A DNA stretch of 64,000 nt from contig JAVDOI010000003.1 of assembly GCA_032191485.1 (NCBI GenBank), positions 15,441,813-15,505,812 on the forward strand. Reading direction: 5' to 3'. Positions 9,386-23,238 of the stretch are shown one piece after another. The notes under the pieces were generated by a model that worked only from the letters and a program-made list of their open reading frames with translations, had not been told where the DNA came from and did not search any database. The position numbers and the translations under genes were made by a program. Every line of letters starts with the position of its first letter. Position 1 is the stretch's first letter. The DNA comes from Leptoclinus maculatus. Lineage: Eukaryota > Chordata > Actinopteri > Perciformes > Stichaeidae.

Positions 9386-12160
9386 TGTTAGATTTGTGTG
9401 TGATTAACTGTGTTATAAACAGAGTTGTTATCCACATAATAGTAATAATACTAATTGGTTTATTATTATTACTAATATTATTATTTGTATTATTATTGTT
9501 ATTGTTCAGAGATGCGTTGTTTTTTGTCAACAAGGCCTCAAGTTTTAGTTTAGTAAATGATCAGAAAATACAACAGTCAAGCTCCCACTTTTTCCAGCAC
9601 TCTATTTGCAGTAGCTTGTTTTAACCAGACTGCCCATTTACTTATTGAATGCTCTTTCATAATGACAATAACAAATTATTGTTGAAATATATTTTGCCTT
9701 GGCAATTTATTTAGGCACACAAATATGTCCTGTAAATGATAAATAGCTGTGAAATGCAAATGAAGGATGCAAAATTACAGAGCAAATTCCCCACCAACAC
9801 ATCTAAGTTTTCGACCAAAAGATGAACTGTCAGCAGTGACGTGGTGGTGAATAAAGAAGCTCGGCGGTGGCCTCCAGCCCCTACATGTATAGGGACCAGA
9901 ATGGCAGGATAAACTAAATTAAATTACATTTTCCAAAGAACATTTATTTAATACTTAATTTTCTTGGAGAAAAAAAAAAATCCCAATTTGCTATTAAATG
10001 CTAATTAATACAACGCATGTGAGATAATATTTCAGAAGTTATTGCTTGTGTAAAAAGGTAGGGTTAAGCTTAATTTGGAATAAATAAGTTTATTTAGTTT
10101 AGGTGGATTCACAGTTCTCTCTTTCCCTGGTGTTCAAACAGTAGAGCGAGGATTTGTCCCCAGTGTAATTGCTCCGATAGTGAGAACGATGGCTGGCCCT
10201 CTCTCGGTGTTGCTCTGCTCCGTTCTGCCGTTTTGCAGCGCCGCCTGTCGGCCTAATGTGGCTCCGCCGTCAAGGAGTACACAGATGGGCTTTGATGGGC
10301 TATCTCTTCTCTCTTCTCTATCTCTTTGCCTGTGTTTGCCCGCGGCCATCCAAGTCATAGCCTAAAACCAGAAATGACAACATCACTTCGGCTCAAATAT
10401 GTTCTGCCCTTCAACATAGAAGTTTAAACTTCTGCTATGTCGGAATCAAGGCCTCAAATATTTTCTTTTCTTTATTTTTTTTTTTGGTACTAACACTGCA
10501 TATGTGCTGCCTTTGTCTTGTGTGTGTATCAACAAATATAATACATGGCACAAACTATAATAATAATACAATTAATACAAAGTATGTATTTTTTTAATTA
10601 TGTATTGAGTGTACTTAAACTTCTGGGATTTCCATTTATACATTCAGCTGTTTATTGCTGTTATTCTCATGTGGCCTTCTGAAAGTTGATTTTTTTTTTT
10701 CAACAATTTGTTGGGAAAAAAATACAATGTTGGCATAAATATGACCTGATCCTTTATTTAGCTTTTTTTATTATTAATTTGCAATTAATCTAAACCATCG
10801 TAAATAATTATTAATGTTTACCCAGAAGATATTGGCCTATTCGAGTATTCATATAACTGTTGGATTTTGAACGTTCCTGTTAAAAATAAGAAATTGATGA
10901 AAATCACAATTACTTCACTTTGTGATTTAAATCACTTTCATACACTAAATATTTTCAGTACCATTTCCCACATGGAAAGCCATTCTAAAATCTTAAAACC
11001 AATATCAGTATATTTTATGTTTATTTAAAATTCTCTGTTTAGCCAACTCACAGTCAGCCTACTGCATTAATTCCTTTAAGTTATATTTAGCATCTGGTTT
11101 GAATGTTGCTCGCGAGTCGTTTTATTGAAATTCCGGACACAATACCTGCACAGTTCAGTTCAGTTTGTTAAACAATTTCTCTGCACACATGGATGCACGC
11201 GGAGGGATGTTAAGGCCTTTAACCAGATTAGAAAAAAAAAAGTGTACGTATTGGTTTTACACCAGAGTTTTGTTAACGATGCATCTTCTTCCCTCAACCA
11301 TTCAAAACCTAAACGTCCTTTTTTTGTTTTTCTGGCGCTCTATTATTCTTTAGATAAAACGGAAGGAAGAAGCCCTCCGTTTTGTGCAGAGATTATCAGA
11401 TGAAAAAGAGAGAAAACGTGAGGATTACTGTGGATGGAGAGGATTTTAATATTAATAGTTTTTTTTCTTTTCTTTTCTCCCCCCCCCCTTCCACTCCTCC
11501 TCCTCCTCCTCCTCCTCCCCCCCTCCCCCTCTTCCCCGATGAGACAGAAGGTAGATTGCCTCTGCTGCTTTCCTTTTGCCGATTCGGTGTGACAGGGATG
11601 ATGGATGATCCAGCCGAGCTAAACAACTCCTCCCCTTCATCTCCTCCCTGTCAAAGCCAGTCCGGGCTGCTGCTGCAGGAATAAAATAAGGAATATATTC
11701 CCTCTGCACTGCTGCACAATGCAGCCTGGTCCTCAGGAAGACGCCAGTGCAACAATATTAAAAGTCCACACACAGTTTACTCGCTAGAAACACGGTGTGC
11801 GTGTGTGTGTGCGTTACAGACGCAACATGTTAATAATGCTTCTGTTATTGGCTCTGTGTTTTTCTCTGCAGAGCTTCATGGTAAAGTGTGTGATCTGGGA
11901 GACACGACCGCAACTGTGTATTTTTAGATACACAAGTGCATCTGCTGGCTTTTAAAAAAAAAAAAAAGTTTTGTTTCTGCTTTGTTTTTCTTTCAAATTG
12001 CTGAATTGGATAGTGGTCATAAAAAAGGACGTGCACGAGGGGCTGAGTGTCCTTCGCTTTGCAGCTGGCTCTTCCCGAAATGACTTGCTCAGGGGGACAG
12101 TTTTTAGGTTTTGTGTATGTAGGCACACACACACACAGCCTCTCTCTCTCGCTCTCTCTA

Positions 12161-12162
<2 letters not shown>
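9386..12162. other. Convergent intergenic DNA, left part
   Basis: This is AT-rich non-coding DNA downstream of meis2 with many TAAT cores and short A/T runs. A CCT-trinucleotide tract lies near 11490-11530. A short open frame at 11598-11684 follows it but has no recognisable homology, so I do not call it a gene. Confidence 0.6.

Positions 12163-12242
<80 letters not shown>
12163..12242 (+). repeat. (TG)40 microsatellite flanked by a GC alternation
   Basis: Forty perfect TG units are followed by GAGAG and then an alternating GC run (about 12247-12257). Both are alternating purine-pyrimidine sequence with Z-DNA potential. Confidence 0.95.
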
Positions 12243-12244
<2 letters not shown>

Positions 12245-12374
12245 AGCGCGCGCGCGCTGCCCTCCTTTTTAAAAAAACATTTCAGCAGTTTTCTCTCCTC
12301 TTGCCATAAGGTGTTTCTATGACTACGTTATGTAGGCCTGTGTGAGCGGGTCAGAGGCGGAGGTCCCTGGGAGA

Positions 12375-12545
12375 AAAGGGCCGCATTTGGCTGATCATTT
12401 ATCAATGTCAACCGCATAATGATTCTCCCTGCAGTCCCCCTATTGATGAGGATAATTACATTAGCTCAGAGTGACTGATCAATAAAGCCCAGGGAAAATG
12501 GTTTATTATAGCACCACCGAAAGGGCTTTCTTTAAAAGGGGACTA
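12375..12545. promoter_or_regulatory. Candidate conserved enhancer
   Basis: This non-repetitive block 3 kb beyond meis2 contains two CTGATCA motifs, TTTATCAATG, ATTGATGAG and GATAATTACATTAG. Dense homeodomain/PBX-like cores stand between low-complexity DNA on both sides. Role inferred from texture. Confidence 0.32.
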
Positions 12546-15237
12546 GCTGCTTTTTGCTTCTTTTTTTCTTTTCTTTGTTTTTTTTTAAAGAAAATAAAAG
12601 GAAGGGTTGATCTGCGCAATGCAAACTCCGGAGAGATAATCGAGTGAGAGGCTAAACTTCATCTTGCAAGCAGATTTAATGACTGAATGTTTTTCTTTTT
12701 TTCAGGATTGTGGTGTGTTTCCTCATTTTTCCTTCTCATCTGTTGTGTAATTTAAAAAAAAACAAATCATAGTTTATTTTTTCTTCATGGGACGGAATCC
12801 GAAAATGTATAACAGAGAGATAACGAGAGCAGCTTTGCATCCAGCTGGTAAAGTCAATTCGACTTAAGGCACACGAAGCCATATACATTCACCGTCTTGA
12901 ATGATTTTTTTTATCATGAATCAAAAGTCAAACTGGAAGTCACACAACACTTAAAGGCGATACCAACCACTCTACAGTCCGTTTAGGTGTGATTTCAGAT
13001 ACAAATATTATTTTTTGACGACAAAAAAGACGTTCAAATGGCAGCAACACCTGATGCAGAGTCCAAAAATCCAAGCCGGCCCTGAAGAGAAAGCTTAAAA
13101 TTCAGAGTAAACAAAAGTAGTCTTGTTTTGTTGGTCAACTAAAATAGGCTGCTACACTGGAAATAAACAAAATAGTCCCAAAAGACGGGTAGTAAATGCG
13201 TGTTTGACCTCCCTCTTTCCGTGTGTGTCTTCTTTGATTGTCAACAACTTATCCCCTGCAGGAATGTTACAAACTCTTTCGCCTTAATTCTCCGTGGTGC
13301 TCCGCGCCAGCTCCCATTTACCGCTGATGAACGTGTCTGCAGGAGACAGCTCCATTATCTATTTATCATTTATGATAGTATTTTCTCAGACAATGGAGGA
13401 AGAAACGCGCCTACAGATAGTCCCACTGATGGCTCTCCACTGCCCTTTCACAAACGCGCACTTCCTTATTTATTCGATGGCCTTTTGATAAATACAAAAT
13501 TAGGATTTTATCTTAAAAACTAAAGCCTTGACATATTGGAATATTATATAATTATGCGGGATAAGGACTCAAATTAACCCTATTTTATTTGTTTCATTTA
13601 AAATATATATACAGCGTTATTAAAAAAAGACAAGTTCTGAACAAAAAAAAAAAGATAAAATTGAGTAAACGAGCATTATTAATCTGCATGTCAGACTGAA
13701 TGGATCAAATTAAAGTGTGGTTTTAGGGGAAATATTGAAGATAAATCTCTCAGATGGGTGATATCAGGACTTTTTGCGCATGGCCGCGACTGCTTGAATT
13801 AGAGGCGATTTTGTTCACACTTCAGCGGTGCTTGTCTTCTTAAAAATGAGTGACAATCACCCCTACACCCCCCCCCCCCCACCCCCCCTCTCCCCAACAC
13901 ACACTCAGCCCGCGAAAATAAATCTTAATGATGTGAAGATTATAATTAGTCAAATAATGTAGCTATAGGGGTTTGGAAGGAGCAGGAATTGAAAAATGCA
14001 GTTGGCCTGTTGCGAAGAAGCGTAAAAGGAGGGCATGTGAGTGCAGAATAAATAAAGCGCAATAAAAAGGGAAATAGCCGGAGTTTAGTCAAGCCTTGAG
14101 GTACTCAAACCTTTATTTCAATCAGTTAAGATTTAATTAGGCAAGCCTCGGGCCCGGCCGTCTCCTTTTTTTCTCATTAAGTTGCCTTCTCCAGCGCTGT
14201 GTTACAATGCCCCTAAGGTTGTCAACATTTGACCGGTTTTTCCAGTGAAATAATCACGCTTTATGGCTTGAGTAGCCATAAGATTCGCAAATAAATCTGG
14301 CATTGTTCCATTAGGAGGCGTAAGTCCTAACAGTGAACCTGCGGGAAAAAAATCGATTCCTTTAATTTATGGGTTGTTGTCCTAGGTTGATTATTTTATT
14401 CTTAATTTCATCGGTTCATTTTGAGTGCTTAAAAAAAGGTTAGAAATATCTTGCGGGTAGCCGAAGGCAGCAAAGTGAGACATTTCACAGGAACTGTAAA
14501 TAACAAGAGAGCTGAGAGAGAACGAGAGGGAGACAGAAAGAGAGAGGAAGAGTTCATTCTAAAATATCAAAATCCCCCCGGGCTATTGCTCAATGTGCAC
14601 ATTTCTATAGGCTCAGTGCACGTTTCAAATCAATGAATTAATAACTCCAATATAAAAGATGTTCGTTGGTTTTTGAGGAGACAGAGCTGGAGACCCCCTC
14701 CCCACCACACCCTTGGGCACACTGTTATTACATGATGGCGACCCCTTCTGGAGGCCAAAGTAAATGTGTTTATAGAAAGAAGAAGAAGAAGAAGAAGAAG
14801 AAGAGGCGGCCTGTTGTGACATCAGCTCCTAAAAACGCTTCCATTCACATTTCTGCTTTAAACATCGAGAAGACGAATCATCCTGCACTCCAAAAATCAT
14901 GCAGAAAGGCTTCCCGCCAGTTTGATCCTATTTCATCCTCTAAGATGATAAGACCCTGAACCTGCTGCAGTAAATGTGACCTCCAAAGACTCTCATCTCA
15001 TATTTACTCACAGGTATAAAGCTCCTTATGCATGTATTAGGTGGCCACGTTGATGGTAAAATCAATAAAGATGGATTGTAGGGTCAATATTATGCTTCGC
15101 ACCTGGGGACTTGTTGCCCGGCTCCCCTTCCTGAGTGTGTGTGCGTGACAGAGAGAGAAATATGCAATTCATAGCATGCGACCGCAACATCTCTGCAAGA
15201 GCTGCATGTGCACGGCCGAGACTATCTGTGTGTTTAA

Positions 15238-15240
<3 letters not shown>
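12546..15240. other. Intergenic DNA without genes
   Basis: AT-rich sequence with poly-A/T runs, a C-rich run near 13868-13888, an enhancer-like stretch near 14090-14330 (ATTTAATTAGGC, CTCATTAAG) and a GAA trinucleotide run near 14776-14804. No coding gene is recognisable. Confidence 0.6.
14776..14804 (+). repeat. GAA trinucleotide repeat
   Basis: A short run of AAG/GAA units; the lysine or serine strings it encodes are low complexity. Confidence 0.85.

Positions 15241-15330
<90 letters not shown>
15241..15330 (+). repeat. (GA)45 microsatellite
   Basis: A perfect 90-nt GA run between the two genes. It is all purine on one strand, so it can adopt triplex (H-DNA) structure. Open frames encoding RE or SL strings here are artefacts. 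Confidence 0.95.
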
Positions 15331-15332
<2 letters not shown>

Positions 15333-16784
15333 AGGGCAGCAAGGCTGAAGTCATCCAGCCAGGGGCCTGAAGGACCCGGCTAACACTGACATCATTAATC
15401 ACGGTCCACTTGAAGATTATGACTGAAAGTATAGAATCGGTAACCATTATCGTCTCGGATGGCAGTTAAAACCTCTTCTTATTTTTCAAAACAATGAAAT
15501 GGCACAGAAGTGTATACGGAGGAAAAGAAGGGGGGAGGAGAGGGAGACTGGTGTCACTGGGATGGAGTTACAGAGCAGCGTTTCCTCTGGAGGAAATATC
15601 AAGGAGACACAGAGGTGGTCCACTTCATTACGTAGCCTAGACTGCTTTAATACTGATTAGATAACAATGATGGACTCATAATTCTATGAAACGAACAACA
15701 ACCATCGAATAAAATGCTTTAAATAATCATCTTAAAAACACAATAACAATAATGTTTATATATTATTTTATTGTTATTACCAATAATTTATCATCTATGT
15801 TTTTTTAATAACATTATGAAATAAAATAAAAAACGAAATTAAAATGAAATAAACGCGTTTTTATTGTCATTAATGTACAAAGTAAAGACTAGACATCTTG
15901 AAATCGATTTGTCAAAAATGCAAAAAAAATATTTTTTTTATTTATGTATTTGTCTAAAAGAAACGGCTTCGTAAACATTTCGACAACATTTTATTTCCGG
16001 GTGACAAGTTGTGAACAAGTAGGGACTTCGGGGGATTATCGTCACTTTAAATCATCGATTGATCCGAAAGCAAAACGTAGTCGTTAAAAAAACACAACCC
16101 TATTTTATTTCTTTACGTATTCATTTTGGAGACTGATCTCGTGACATTTTGTTGACATCAACACGTCAAAAGGACAAACAATCAATTTCTGAACCGTTAA
16201 AGATGTGTAACACTGAAAACTAAGCAACTGGATTTTACAGAACAGATTGTGTAAAAGACAGTAAACGCATCCACGTCGCAGTTTTAAAAAAAATCAGCGT
16301 GATGCAGCATCTCATTTTTATATATTTTTTCAGTCTGTCCGTTTTAGTTTATAGCCATTTACATTGTTTTATGCATAGAAACTCAACAACTGATGCTGTG
16401 AGGATTCGTAAGAAATCCATTTTATATATCTTACAATGTCTCTGTCTGTGATGTGTGTGTTTGTCATTTTCCTCCAGTACAGAGAGGCAGGAACAAGCTA
16501 GCATGGTCCCTGTTAGCAGACGGAAGCTGCAGTGATGAAAAGCTTTAGCTGGTGTCAAGAACTTTTTTAGCACATCACAGCTGGTGGGAATAAATAGTAG
16601 CCAACTGAAGAGGAGCAGGAGGGGATGGGGGGGGCAGGCTGTGACATAAGGCTATTTGGGTGTGTGTGACCACAGGGAGCCTAGACTTTCATATCTCCTC
16701 GACACAATAAAAGCCCTGTGTGCCACTGTGTCTCACAAGTCCAACTTTGTTTCTCAACAAGGAGTGTAAACTGTTGTCAATATT

Positions 16785-16930
16785 CAGATAGCCTTCATCT
16801 GCCAGTAATGACAGGCAGCCGGCTCCCTATCTTATCTGCGGGCCAGGTAGCGCCGTACCTGGGGGGAATAACTGCTGCGATAAAGAGTGTCTGGGCCAAT
16901 AGAAAGGCTCTTGTCTGTCTGTGAGGAGTT
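16785..16930. promoter_or_regulatory. Candidate regulatory block with a MEIS site
   Basis: The block contains TGACAGG (16809-16815), the MEIS/TGIF consensus, followed by a GATA-type CTTATCTG, in repeat-free sequence. It could be bound by MEIS proteins; function is inferred. Confidence 0.25.
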
Positions 16931-19900
16931 AATGGAGAACGCCACTGGAGACAGGAAGTCCTCAGAAAGTGAAAAGCACTTTATTGCGCACCTGAATGGT
17001 CTGGCATAGGGTTTCTCTCAAACCCAATGGGAAAACCACATTACAGGTCCTTACACAGGGTCATTACAACAGGGCAATGGAGTTCAAGTGATCCATTGCA
17101 TTTGAATGACAACATCACATCGCTCCATTCATTCTTCCCTCTTGTGTGACCTGATGATGATCCCTGTGGGACTGGGAAGTTGTCAGTGGAGTGATGTGCT
17201 GAAGTTACAGTAGTGAGTGTGCAAGATTCGGTTCATTCGAGTTTCTCTTCAAAGTGTGCTTGAAAAATTGCCTCATGCTCTCCTTCGCTGACTCTGAGTC
17301 AAGACTATTGTGGGGACGGTTTCTTTCCTGCAGCAACAGGTTCACGGACCCATAACCCACGGTACACCGCAACGTGACATCATCAAGCCTCTAAAAATGA
17401 ACTGCAACATCGATCCCTCGCAGGCTGACCTCCCATAAGTCAAATATAGACGATGTGGGACATGTGTTTGGATGGAAGTGTATATTTACCTGTCACCGGG
17501 AACTCAAGGACATGGCAGCGGCGAGGTTGTATCCAGCCCAAGAGGGGGAGTGTTTTGGGGGTGAAAATGAGTTGTAAAAGTGATAAATGGCCCACAATTC
17601 TCGAGCTGAGAAGCACCGGAGCTGGCACTGTACTTCCAGCCAAACAGTTAATTGCTCAGCACAGTGAAGGCCCAACAAAATACTCGTAAAGCATCACAAA
17701 AAAAAAGAGAAAAAAATCTAGTCCAGTCTTCCTCTCTTGTCCCTCTCCTTCTCCCTTTTCTCGACTCCTTCGGTTAAACGGCTGCTTCCATCCCTGCCCT
17801 TCACCAATTCCCAAGACTCAAAAATATTTTCTTACCAGTGGCAACAATTGAATGAAATTACCAATCACAATCTGCTCTTTCAAATATTTCCAAAATTAAG
17901 CTGAGCCTGTACATAAATGGACGAGTCGTCTCATCTGCGCGTCATAATTTCAAGCCGGGGATTTATTGCTGTGTGATAAATGTTTGCGAGGCTTGTTTTG
18001 ACAAGTGCAAGGTTACTTTCTGAACGAGTGCGGCGCGGCGTGCAGAGCCAGATCAACTGGATTAGAGGCTCTGATTGTGCCCTGGATTCAAGCTTTGCTC
18101 TCAGCACCAATCAAAACCTGTGGTCGATGCATCCCATAATAGCTATGCTTGTCTCCATGGTCACCGCCGCCTGTGTACAGTATAGCCCCACCTCCTCCTA
18201 ACTGCACTTATTTCATAATAACAAGCTTGCAACAGCTCTCATCAGGCAATCGCGCTCCCATATAAAGGACGGGGGGAAAGGGTGAGCCAGGGTTTGTTTT
18301 GACTCAGTCAAATTTTGTCTCCAGCCTCTTGCAGCTAAACTTCCCCCCCCCCCGTCTACCTCCACAGCCATATTTTCCAACCACACAGCTCTAATCTTTT
18401 AGAATGTCACTGGACCTTATACGTCTACTTGCTGCCTCTTCCTCCTCTACCTCCCCTCTACCCTGCTGTTCTCCTCACCCCCCCCGCCCATCCCCATGCT
18501 GGCCTGGACCTGTACCTGTGGATGTTACTAGGCCTCCTTTGGACCCCTTGCTGAGAACAGGAGATGACACAGTTTCTGGGTCACTTCTGTCACAGTCCAA
18601 ATGCCACTCAGGGGGGCTGACCTTTTCCGGTGGCCGATGCCAGAGCAGGCAGCCTCCATGCAGGCTGTCACCCCTGTGGTTCCAACCAAAAGAACGTACG
18701 CTCCCTCCATTTCACTGACAGACCCATTTTTCCCCTCCAAACTCCCCAAGCTCCTCTGAGATATCCCCCTCCTCCTTTCATCCATGACAATACATGTTAA
18801 AACAATGGGTACGAATAAAAGCTGACAAGCATAAATAGACAGTGTAAAATGTGGCTGATGGATGACATCTTGGCTAAACTCAGGACAGTAACAGGCCTCA
18901 GCGATGGCCACAGACACATGGTGTATCATGTCTCCCTGGAAGGAACTCCAAATATGCTTCCTGGATTTATTTGAAGGCGTGGGTTACACGACGAGCGCCA
19001 CTGTTTTTACAAATGGGAGCTTGGCTCTAGATGGAATACCTCAATTAGCAAGATGCCCAGTCAACACCTCTGTGTTTATCATAGTGCACCATCAAAAGAT
19101 ATCTAGGTTTCAACTGCCATGCTGTTCCTTTTAACAGAAAGGGACTTGAGTTGCTCACTTTTGTCTGTCAGAAATGGAATATTTCAATGGCCAGGCCCAT
19201 GGGTGCATGTGATCCCATGTCACATCAGTGTCAGGAGTGATTTTTGCAGGGTGTTCAGAGCTCTGAATTTAGTTTTAGTTTTTTGAAGCTCTCGGCCGTG
19301 TCTCTGCTTGTCCTGCACTACCAGTGAGTCATGCTAAAGAAGTCCCCCCACCCCCCACCCCCCACCCCTCTGAGTGGATTAATGTGTCATAGTTGTTCAG
19401 TTTCCCTCAAACATACCATCTGCCCTCCATCCTGTCAATCAAACATCCACTGCTTTGCCATTTTAAATCCCCCGGAACATTTTTCTCATGATCCATTGTT
19501 GTTTTTGAATAACAGCCTCTGATTAGCAGCCAGAGTTTCCTAAAAATAAAAATGAAATATCTTCGTATCAGCTCAGGGCAGAGTGGATGCTTTTTTTCCC
19601 AGTGCTGTTATTCAAGCCCTCTTAAATCACTTTTTTTTATTTTTTTTTATTTCAAACTGGCTGCCCTGACTCTTCCAGGAGAACTTTTATTTCTTTCCAC
19701 CCTGTGATGTCTCGCTGGCTGAGGGAGGCTGAGAGGATCCCTACTAAAAGCACCATGCTGCCTGGGGCAGAAACAGGCCAGAGCACTCTCCACATAAATA
19801 ACACAGGAGCGTGGTGGAAGTCCGTTTGGTGGTCTGCTGGAGGGATAGAACCTACCCTTCAGTCTGTCTCTGGTTCTGTACTTCTTTCTCATTCCGTGTC

Positions 19901-22489
19901 TCAGTGGTCTATCCAGCAGCTTGGCTGAAGAGGCATAAAACAGCAGGATCGGGAAGAGATTGGGCCAAGACGTACATCTGAGTGGATAGTGGACTTCCAA
20001 TCGCCTGCAGGCTCAGACAGAGTGGATGCTGTGAACTGCATCAAACTAATCTGACACATGGGACTCACAGATTTAACAATTGTAACCGATAGTACAAAAC
20101 GGAATAAAATGTGTAACTAAATAGTTCTGCATGTAGTTTCTTGGCAATATTGTAACAGGAATCACATTATTTATAGTATGTCTTAAATTTTTTCTCCTTC
20201 ACACAAAATGTATTATCATAATACTCGTATTTTTTTTTCTACAATGAGAAAATACTGTACGTTGAGTCTTGTTGTTACTGGATGCCTCTTGAGGATCAAA
20301 TTTCTCCACAACACTGGTGTTCCTGTCCCCAGGAAACGAGCTCTCCAAACTTGCCTTATTTGGAGAGCACTCGAGTGCCCCATTGTTGTGACAAGAACAA
20401 TGAATCTAAAAAGAGGAGGGAGACGAGGGCAAGGAAAACACAAAATAAAGATGTCTGGCTCTTAAAATATTATCAGATGGAAGTTTTTTTTTCTATATTT
20501 ATACCCACATCATGAAAATACTGTCAGCTGACGCCGATGTCGGCCCTCGCCTTTGAAGTAGATTTTTAAAAAAAGAAAAAAAAGAAGCTGTATTTAGTGC
20601 GCATTGTGTGCAGAACCTAATTTATTGGAGTTGACCCTGGCTCCTCTTTTGTGCGACAGCCATCTTGGAAAACAATGGCAGGAAGGCTTGAAACTTGAGA
20701 GGAACTGAATCTGCTGTTTTCCATTTTTTTTTTCAGTTCTTACTCAATAGAGAATTTTCCCTCCCTGAGTAAAATAGCTCTGTTTTTGTGTCCAACAGGA
20801 GCAATAAAATGATGTCTAAGCATTCCATGGCCAGGCAATAGGCCCGAGTTTAACTGGACACATGGGGACAGTTGTTTTGTACCACATGGACCACGGGGGG
20901 GGGGCTGACAGAGGAAGCCATGGCCGCCTGGCGACCCCGCGGTGACCCACTGGCCTCCTCGTGGAAGGATCAAGGCCTAGATGGGAGCCAGCTGAGGGTT
21001 AGAGGTTTAAGGGTAACAAATCAAGCAACACTTTAGTGGTATTTAACCCCCACATACCATATCTCTCTAACTGCGTGAGTGGTGCATGACTGTGCAGAAC
21101 AAACATAGAAGCGCTTATTTTTATTCTAAATGGGGGAGTTCTCCTCAGTAACAGAAATGCGTGGGTCAGGATTGGGACAGATTACACTATCGTAAATTTC
21201 ATTCATGTGTCACTTGTACCTTTCACCTGAGGTCTACTTTGATTAATCTATCTGCAAGCGAGTGGGGATGGACAGTGACAAAGTGTCTGTATACTGAAAG
21301 ATCTGTGTATTAGGAAACAAATGATCTTCAATACTTTCAACAGTTAGGGGGCACAATACCTGCCTCTTATCACAAGATGCATTCTCTGAGATGGTGGTAG
21401 GTTCTTCACACTTTCACTTTCTTTCCTCTTTTCATTTTGTGTGCCATAAAGAAGAGGACAGGACAGGGACCCCCTATAGGCAGTGCATATCTGCCTCTAA
21501 AAGCATCACTCACTTTTATGTTCACTTCTGGTTCCCCTAACCCGGCTGTGTTCCTTCCATTGGTCATAAAAGGTACTGAGGTTGTAAAGAAGTGCAACAG
21601 GCAACTGCTGGATAGTCACACAACCTTTACACGAAAATCAGGTGTTTCTACTCTAGTATCTGTAGGCACTTAACTTAATGTGTATATAATACACATAGAA
21701 AGTTCATGCTTTTAATATTCAAGACAAGAACAACAGGACTGTACAATAGAAATGTTTATTTTTAGCGTGAAATGTGGGACGGACACATAATATAATCCTT
21801 CACTCATGGGGAGACATACAGACAGACACTTTAATCCCAGAACATTGTAACTCCATACTGGCTTGCTATGATGTCAGCAAATGTTTGCTAACACAGTTCA
21901 TACTGCACAGGATACATATTCAGTACCAGAGGGGAACCGTCAAAGAAGGCACTGACACAGGTGCGTGCCTCCCTTTGTGTACGTCAAGCAGGAACGCAAT
22001 AATCAAAATGTTGTTTTTGAAAGGATTAAAGTAAATAAATATGAATTGAAGCAGCATATTTCTTAAATTCTTTTTTTTAATTAAAACTGGAGTTCATGGC
22101 ATCATGGCAGCCATCACTGGAATCTAATTACACAAACAGTATAATACCAATAATATTAGTGTAGCCCAATCAGAAGTACAAACACAATGAATAGACATGC
22201 AAAAAGAAATTCAGCGTTATGAATGAACTTTCGAAGGGATTCAGCCCTAAAAATAATAGTTATTAATACATGTGATAGTATGAGGGAATACCCACTCATA
22301 AAACATGTAAAGAACTAATGGACTTGTTAATATTAAAGAACATAATAAGGTATATAATCTGTTTCCATGTAATAAAAGCCATGTCACTCTCCTAGGTTAT
22401 CGAGCAGAGTGTAGAACACCACACCCAGAGTTTGATGATGACACTGTTCATTGCGCCGATGGATAGGCCTACATCACCCTCCTTGCCAG

Positions 22490-23115
22490 CTTCAACTTCT
22501 GTTTTTGGTTGAGAACCTTCCAGGCCATCTTCTCGTACTCAGATGTTGTCTTTGGAATTCTCCAAAACCAAGGTTTGGAGCTACACAGAACAACTGAAAA
22601 GGAGAGAAAGAAGTTTGACAGGATCTATGTAGACCTGCGCAGCCGTGGGTCTCGAGGAGCTCTAATGTAGCGTATTTGACGGCCCCCTAACCCAGATTGC
22701 CAGACGCTCTAGTGACCACAAAAAGCTTTGCGTTCCTGGCCCTTCTAGATCCAGTTCGGGCCTTACAGTGACCCAATGCAGCCTCTTCAAGTTTAATGGA
22801 TAGCTATGGTGCATATTTCGACCAGCCCGGACTCTACACTGAACTCGCTGTCATGTACGGCTTGTCTGACTTTGAGCCCAGCCGCCATTGATCAAATAAT
22901 AACTGAAAGAAGGCATGACACAAGTGTACACTCTCACATGTCTGACAATCCCTGTGTCCACTGCCTCTGTGGAGGTCATTCTCTGGGAACACATCTGGGC
23001 AGGCCCAACTGTCAGACTTGGCCTTAATTTCCATCAAGAAGGAATTGCTGATGGATGATGCCATCAACCACTTCATCCAAAAGGACAGGGGGATGGGCTT
23101 CCTATTCAAGTAATG
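22490..23115 (+). pseudogene. Decayed transposase-like coding remnant
   Basis: Several stretches read like protein but in different frames and with stops between. Near 22515 one frame gives TFQAIFSYSDVVFGILQNQG, then EKERKKFDRIY. Near 23024 another frame gives ISIKKELLMDDAINHF, then IQKDRGMGFLFK before a stop. The style resembles C-terminal parts of hAT-type transposases abundant in fish, but I cannot name the family. No intact frame exists. It directly abuts the minisatellite. Confidence 0.28.
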
Positions 23116-23238
23116 CAATCATCAAAGGGTAAGTTATTCAAAATCTAATAGGCCGCTGTGCCAACTGATTTTATTTTGGCTGCTGATGCCACTGTTTTGT
23201 ATACGTTGAGGTTTATTTGGAAAACTGTCTGTTGTGCA

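Larger units (their letters stand above)
15331..23238. other. Intergenic DNA between meis2 and the minisatellite
   Basis: No coding gene is recognisable. The left third is AT-rich. The middle (16785-18270) includes enhancer-like blocks. A C run occurs near 18342-18352 and a G run near 20895-20903. The right end carries a decayed transposase-like segment at about 22490-23115. Confidence 0.6.

Noticed and set aside
11598..11684. Short frame starting MMDDPAELNNSSPSS after a CCT tract
   Set aside because: The composition hints at a regulatory protein N-terminus, but there is no homologue I recognise, it ends after 28 residues, and no donor in phase is evident.
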